NCBI RefSeq assembly: GCF_000227135.1
Contig: NC_018237.1
Location: forward strand, 442,149-506,148
DNA length: 64,000 bases
Origin: Leishmania donovani
Taxonomy: Eukaryota > Euglenozoa > Kinetoplastea > Trypanosomatida > Trypanosomatidae
Direction: 5' to 3'
The notes beneath the pieces were generated by a model, which saw nothing but the letters and a program-made list of their open reading frames with translations, was not told where the DNA came from and did not search any database. Positions 59,992-64,000 of this stretch are shown in pieces (positions within the stretch are counted from its first letter, which is position 1; each line of letters starts with the position of its first letter). The position numbers and the translations under genes are program-made.

Positions 59992-61185
59992 CTACAAGCA
60001 CCGATCCCAGTACTTGAAGTAGTCCTCGTCTACCGCGTTTTTGTAGAGCTCGTCTAACTGGGCCTTACGTTTGGCTGCTGCTTGTGCCTGCATCTTGTGA
60101 GTCTCCGCCAGCTGCTCGCGCTCAGCTCGGCGTTCGCGCTCGCGCTGACGATCGAGAGCGTTTGCCATTCGCAGCTGCATGTTTTCCTGCAGCGACCACT
60201 GCCTTTGCTCCTCCACCTCTAAAAGACGACGACGGCGGAGCTCGCGGAGCTGCTCATCTTGGCCGGCTCGCAGGAGGGTCTTCTGCTTCTCCGACATGCC
60301 CTTGTAGCGCTCTGCCATGACGCTGCCGCCAAGCTCGCTGACTACGGTTTCGCGCTCGTTGAGGAAGTCGCTGTCCATCTGGTACGCCATCTCTTGCAGG
60401 CCGAGGCGAGTGTCCTCCTCCTTGGCGCGCACAGCCTCGCGTCGCTGCTGCTCAGCGAGCGCGCGGTTGAAATCGGCCCCGTTCTTCTCCATGAGCCTGC
60501 GCTGCTCCGCCACCTTTTGCTCCACCTCGTACAGGCGGTGGTTCACCTCCTCGTTGCGGTCGTCGAACGCGCGGTCGCGCTCCTGCTCCATCCACTTCTT
60601 CGCGAGCTTCTCGTTCACCTGCTGCTGCGCCCACTGCCGCTGCTGCCGCTGCTGCGCCGCCCTGCGTGCCGCGTAGTCGAGATCCTCGCCTTCAAACTTC
60701 TGCAGCGACGATGGTCCGTTACGAGGGTCGTCGTCGCCGATGCGTGCCGGAAGCTCCTTGCGCCGTGCCTCCGGGTCGTTAAGGTCCCACTCGCGGCCCA
60801 TCTCTTTCTTCTGAAAGGTCTGGCGGTAGTCCTGCAGCTCCTTTTCTCGAGCTGCGCGAATGGAATTCACCTCCTGCTGCAGTGCACACGCATGGCGGTC
60901 CATCAGGAGTGCCTGTCGGTCGTAGTAGTCATTCCTCTCCTTTTCCAGCCGGCGCAGCGCTTCCTTCTCACGCACCTGCGCATCCAAGGCCTCGCGGTCG
61001 ATGCCCATCTTGCGCACCTTAGGGTCCTTCAGTCGCTCCGCCCTCTGCAGCATAAAGAGCTGCTTCTTAGTCTTGGTGTTCATCTGGTTCGAAGCGCTGG
61101 CTGCGTTGTCGACGGAGCTCGCGGCTGCGATTCCGCGGCCGTTGGCCGCAGAGAACAGATTTTGTTCCTCCACCGCCGAGCCCAT
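59992..61185 (-). CDS. RIB43A: RIB43A (ribbon protein) homologue
   Basis: Homologue of RIB43A/RIBC, a coiled-coil filament protein inside the A-tubule of axonemal doublets. It has 397 residues, the usual family length. After a short variable N-terminus (MGSAVEEQNLFSAANGRG) it is almost continuous charged coiled coil. Family blocks include KDPKVRKMGIDREALDAQVR with EKEALRRLEKERNDYYDRQA, then YRQTFQKKEMGREWDLNDPE, then SSLQKFEGEDLDYAARRAAQ with QRQWAQQQ. The C-terminal half contains LQEMAYQMDSDFLNERETVV, MAERYKGMSEKQKTLLRAGQ, and the terminus NAVDEDYFKYWDRCL. The ATG at 61185 is followed by family-like sequence, with a strong acceptor 10 nt upstream. Expected to be constitutively flagellar, like CFAP45 nearby. 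Confidence 0.94.
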   Translation of the reverse strand: MGSAVEEQNLFSAANGRGIAAASSVDNAASASNQMNTKTKKQLFMLQRAERLKDPKVRKMGIDREALDAQVREKEALRRLEKERNDYYDRQALLMDRHACALQQEVNSIRAAREKELQDYRQTFQKKEMGREWDLNDPEARRKELPARIGDDDPRNGPSSLQKFEGEDLDYAARRAAQQRQQRQWAQQQVNEKLAKKWMEQERDRAFDDRNEEVNHRLYEVEQKVAEQRRLMEKNGADFNRALAEQQRREAVRAKEEDTRLGLQEMAYQMDSDFLNERETVVSELGGSVMAERYKGMSEKQKTLLRAGQDEQLRELRRRRLLEVEEQRQWSLQENMQLRMANALDRQRERERRAEREQLAETHKMQAQAAAKRKAQLDELYKNAVDEDYFKYWDRCL

Positions 61186-61250
61186 TTATGCGTAGCTGTG
61201 TGTGTGTGTGTGTGGAAGAGGCGCAGAGATGAGGAGGGGGGGGGGTGCCT
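61186..61250 (-). promoter_or_regulatory. Predicted spliced-leader acceptor of RIB43A
   Basis: On the minus strand a C/T-rich tract (about 61250-61225) and a CA repeat lead to an AG at 61197-61196, ten bases before the start codon. This implies a very short 5' UTR. Confidence 0.45.
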
Positions 61251-62092
61251 TTGTTGGACACCTGCGCAATACAGAGGTGTAGAAGGGAAGCGATAGAACA
61301 GAAGAGGAGAGCGCAAACACAAGAACGGGCTCGCCGGACCGAATGTGGAGATCGACGAGTGCCCAACGAGAGTCCGCGACCGAAGTACACCCGGAGAATG
61401 GGAATGTTCTCAAGTGGTTGTAGGGGGTAGATAGACAGCGAGCAAATGGATGAGAACAGCAGCAGCAACAGCAGCAGCTGCGGCGGCAAAAAATATATAT
61501 GGTGAGCGCGTGGTGAGGTTCAGTTGAGGAGGTTATAGATTGGCAAGGTGCTTTCAAGGCACCGAAGCGGCAGCTGGGTGATCGTCGAAGCGAGAGAGAA
61601 AGAGGACAGGGTTGCGAGAGGCAAGAGGAGCAGGAGGGGAAAACGCCGCAATTTCCTCGCAGGGAGATACTGGTGGCATACAGGGAGAGGGAGTGAGTCA
61701 GGATGAGATGCTGCTGTTGTTGAGGGAAGGAGAAAAGGGACTGGAAAAGGAAGAAGGGGAAGCAGGTGCACGCACGGTGATTGCGACGCAAAGGACGGCC
61801 TTCACTTGAAAAGAAACTCTCACCAGTTGTGGAACCCCACCGCCTTCCTCTTGCTCCACCCCCTTCCCTACGATGCAACTCAGGCGCATCTCCCCAGCCG
61901 GATGTGCAGCGGCCGGTGCACGACACGGCGTGTGCAAATCTGCTGCACATTCGCTTTTCCTTGCTTCTCGTTTTCCTTTCCTTTTGCTGTACTGTGTGAG
62001 TCTACACCGACCCACACGCCTCACGCGTGTATCATTCTGCGCTTGGGCGGATGTGTGAAGACGTGGGGGAGGCCCCGCATGCGTGCATGAGC

Positions 62093-62095
<3 letters not shown>

Positions 62096-62123
<28 letters not shown>
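62096..62123. repeat. TG dinucleotide microsatellite
   Basis: About fourteen uninterrupted TG units. Confidence 0.92.
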
Positions 62124-62125
<2 letters not shown>

Positions 62126-62421
62126 TGTTTCTCAGGCGGAAAAGCGATAACACAGCACTGGAGGAGGAAGTGGGCAGGGGGTGGAGGGCAGCAGAGGAAC
62201 GCCGCCGCACCGTCCTCTCATCTCTAATTGGCTACGTGGGCTCTGTCGAATGATGTCACCCTCGGGAGGAGGAGAGAAAGACTCATATGCGCTACTGCCG
62301 CGACTAGCTCTGCTGCATGCTCATCTCACGCATCGGCTTCTACAGCTGCAGTGATACCACCGAGAAAGTGGCACAACTAGGCAGGCGCGAGCGGCGACAA
62401 CACTCCAGCCGCCGGATCGCG

Positions 62422-62991
62422 CTACTGCTGCGGCTTAAACTCGACTAAAGGCGACGGTGCTGAGCACTTGAAGCAAAACCTGCGGTTGTTGCGGTTGACG
62501 CCTTTGCACTTGGGGCATGTCCACAGTGTCGTCTCCTTTCCGGGCAGCGGCGGCGGCACGGGCTTTGGCTGCTGACACTTGTGGCACACAACGGCGCCTC
62601 TGAAGTTCATCTGCCCGCACGGACAGGCCCAATCATGCGGATCCTCACCTGGCAGACTCGGGCGGCGAACGCCAGGGGGGAGAGGAGGGGCGGGGGCACC
62701 ACACTTGTAGCACTCACGCTTGGATTGGTAGTTGACTTCACCACACTGGCACAGCCAGTCGCCCTTGGTCGGCTCACGACTGCGCTTCCGTCGATGGTTG
62801 CCAGCGAGGCGCCGTGCGAGGCACAACGGCGTCGCAGTGGAGAAGGAGCGCACGTACGTGCACGTTTTACTGCTCGTCATGGCCATTCCTGCCACCGCCC
62901 CGGAGGTTGCAGGGTACACCACGGCAGCCGCGGCGGCGCCACAGGGCCGGCGCAGAAAACGCGCCCCTAGTCCACCGTGACATCGCAGCAT
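62422..62991 (-). CDS. Triple RanBP2-type zinc-finger protein, mitochondrial-like
   Basis: Protein of 189 residues with three RanBP2-type (W-x-C-x2-C...C-x2-C) zinc fingers. Finger 1 (about 78-98) is DWLCQCGEVNYQSKRECYKC. Finger 2 (119-141) is HDWACPCGQMNFRGAVVCHK then CQQP. Finger 3 (156-178) is LWTCPKCKGVNRNNRRFCFK then CSAP. Finger 1 has the shorter C-x-C first pair (CQC), as does finger 2 (CPC); finger 3 has the usual C-x2-C. The N-terminal ~65 residues (MLRCHGGLGARFLRRPCGAA, FSTATPLCLARRLAG) are rich in Arg, Ala and Ser with no acidic residues, a likely mitochondrial presequence. Such fingers often bind single-stranded RNA, so a role in mitochondrial RNA processing is plausible (inference). 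Start at ATG 62991. Confidence 0.88.
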   Translation of the reverse strand: MLRCHGGLGARFLRRPCGAAAAAVVYPATSGAVAGMAMTSSKTCTYVRSFSTATPLCLARRLAGNHRRKRSREPTKGDWLCQCGEVNYQSKRECYKCGAPAPPLPPGVRRPSLPGEDPHDWACPCGQMNFRGAVVCHKCQQPKPVPPPLPGKETTLWTCPKCKGVNRNNRRFCFKCSAPSPLVEFKPQQ

Positions 62992-64000
62992 ATTACGTAA
63001 TCTCCCTTGGGCTCTCCGTGCGCGCCGGTCTTACGCGGGAGGAGGAGGGGGGCTTCGATGGATGCCTGCCTGTGCTTGTTTGTGCGTTGTCTCACGAGGT
63101 GCGAACGTCGACAAGCAACAGAAGGGTGAGAGAGCGGCAGGGGGGAGACGAGACGAGACGAGCAGTCGCACAAACGTCCTTTGCCTTCCTCTTGGCCCTT
63201 AATACGTCAAGAAGGGATCGCACACCACTACGGAGGTGGAGGAGAGAGGGAGAGCGATACGGTGTCGGGGTAGGGAAGGTGGGTGCAAGGAACAGCAATG
63301 TTTGTGCGTCCGGCAGGTCTCCCGAAGAAAGCAAATGGAAAGAGCCGAGGGAGAGCGATCACGTGGGAGGTTTTGCTTTTGTGCGCGGCGGGACAGTGTC
63401 GCGGTGCTGCTGCAGATTGCGCATGTCAGTGACAAGTCGCGGCCTCTTTCTTCCGTGCCTCTCTTCCTCACCGCTGCATGGGCACAACAAGGCTGATCAC
63501 GCGCGAATAGGTGTGTGGGTGGGGGGTGGAAGGCGGGGAACACATGCAGGGGATAGACACAGAGAGCAGGGAGAGAGTGGTACAGACGGGGATGTGCCGC
63601 TTGCAAAGCCAAGACAGGTGGGAGAGGGCAAGGAGGTGGAGAAGAGAGGAGCTGCTCGCGAAGAGCATTCGCACCGAAGACACACGGGACAACGGTCCAC
63701 ACATCCGTTCATCTTTCTCAGCCGCTTGCGCCTTGCCACTGAGCAGAAAGGCACCGCAGCTTGTGGCTGTGGACCGCCGCGCTATGCTTGCGGCTCTCGA
63801 GTTAGCGTTTCCGGCTTGTCCTCGCCTTCTCATCCCTGACCTCAAACACTCAACGACACTCGCACGCACAGGTGTGGAAACCGAGAGAGCCACACGCCTC
63901 TCTGCACTCCGACATCGTCATCATTCCTTCCTCTGCCACGTAGAGGGGACGGGCTGGGGGTAGGGGAAGGCTCTTTCGCCGAGTCGCAGTTTTGCTTTCT
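62992..64000. other. Right-end intergenic region, no gene seen
   Basis: About 1 kb at the window edge. In transcript sense it holds the 5' flank of the zinc-finger gene and probably the 3' UTR of a gene beyond the window. Overlapping minus-strand frames at 63199-63893 are Ser/Cys/Pro-biased and not convincing. Confidence 0.5.

Larger units (their letters stand above)
61186..62421. other. Intergenic region with TG repeat
   Basis: 1.2 kb between the zinc-finger gene and RIB43A. It includes a TG microsatellite (62096-62123), a G-run (61235-61244) and CAG repeats near 61455-61475. No credible gene was seen. Confidence 0.55.

Noticed and set aside
60259..61296. Plus-strand ORF of 345 codons
   Set aside because: Antisense shadow of RIB43A; the Leu/His-rich translation is what the reverse complement of Glu/Gln/Arg coiled-coil codons gives.
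62096..62123. TG tract as a possible telomeric or centromeric signal
   Set aside because: A plain dinucleotide microsatellite; no TTAGGG arrays or other chromosome-end features occur in the window.

Overview
The window is nuclear DNA of a trypanosomatid, most likely a Leishmania or a close relative in the Leishmaniinae. Three things point there. The DNA is GC-rich, with dense, intronless, widely spaced genes. Every credible gene lies on the minus strand, as in one directional (polycistronic) gene cluster read from right to left. The proteins are typical of the group: a trypanosomatid-type histone H3, an EIF4G5-like MIF4G protein, a PBP1/ataxin-2 homologue and kinetoplastid Rab GTPases. From memory, the order uridine phosphorylase, EIF4G5, PBP1, Rab pair matches part of T. 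brucei chromosome 8 and Leishmania chromosome 10. No species can be named from the sequence alone.

Layout from left to right, which is downstream to upstream in transcription. At 0-5 kb are the C-terminal part of histone H3 (its 5' end lies in an N gap), an unrecognised protein, a SIDER-like degenerate retroposon and uridine phosphorylase. At 6-11 kb are an atypical mitochondrial carrier and a nucleolar-type RRM protein. At 11-21 kb are a large protein with a SPEF1/CLAMP-type CH domain, a J-domain protein, an unrecognised protein and a coiled-coil protein. At 23-31 kb are EIF4G5, a degenerate NDPK-like protein and a four-helix membrane protein. At 31-39 kb are an unrecognised protein, a doubtful small ORF, PBP1 and a small, probably mitochondrial protein. 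At 39-50 kb are an EDRF1-like giant, an N-myristoylatable RING E3 ligase of the MGRN1/LUL type, and CFAP45. At 50-64 kb are a second N gap, two divergent tandem Rab-family GTPases, a second SIDER-like element, a small membrane protein, a doubtful ORF, RIB43A and a triple RanBP2-type zinc-finger protein.

There is no operon logic, since trypanosomatid cistrons are matured separately by spliced-leader trans-splicing and polyadenylation. Two themes recur. One is axonemal or flagellar proteins (CFAP45, RIB43A, the CH-domain protein and perhaps the NDPK-like protein). The other is post-transcriptional control (EIF4G5, PBP1, the RRM protein and the RanBP2 zinc-finger protein). Intergenic spaces are 0.3-2.7 kb, full of polypyrimidine tracts and CA/TG microsatellites. 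They hold the least explained structures: two SIDER-like copies in opposite orientations, a strong inverted repeat at 31.2 kb, a 30-bp perfect palindrome at 55.95 kb, and a 30-bp inverted repeat that exactly flanks the second assembly gap. I saw no convincing tRNA, rRNA, CRISPR array or complete transposon, and no strand switch. I did not find an obviously new multi-gene system. The best candidates for novelty are single genes and non-coding structures.
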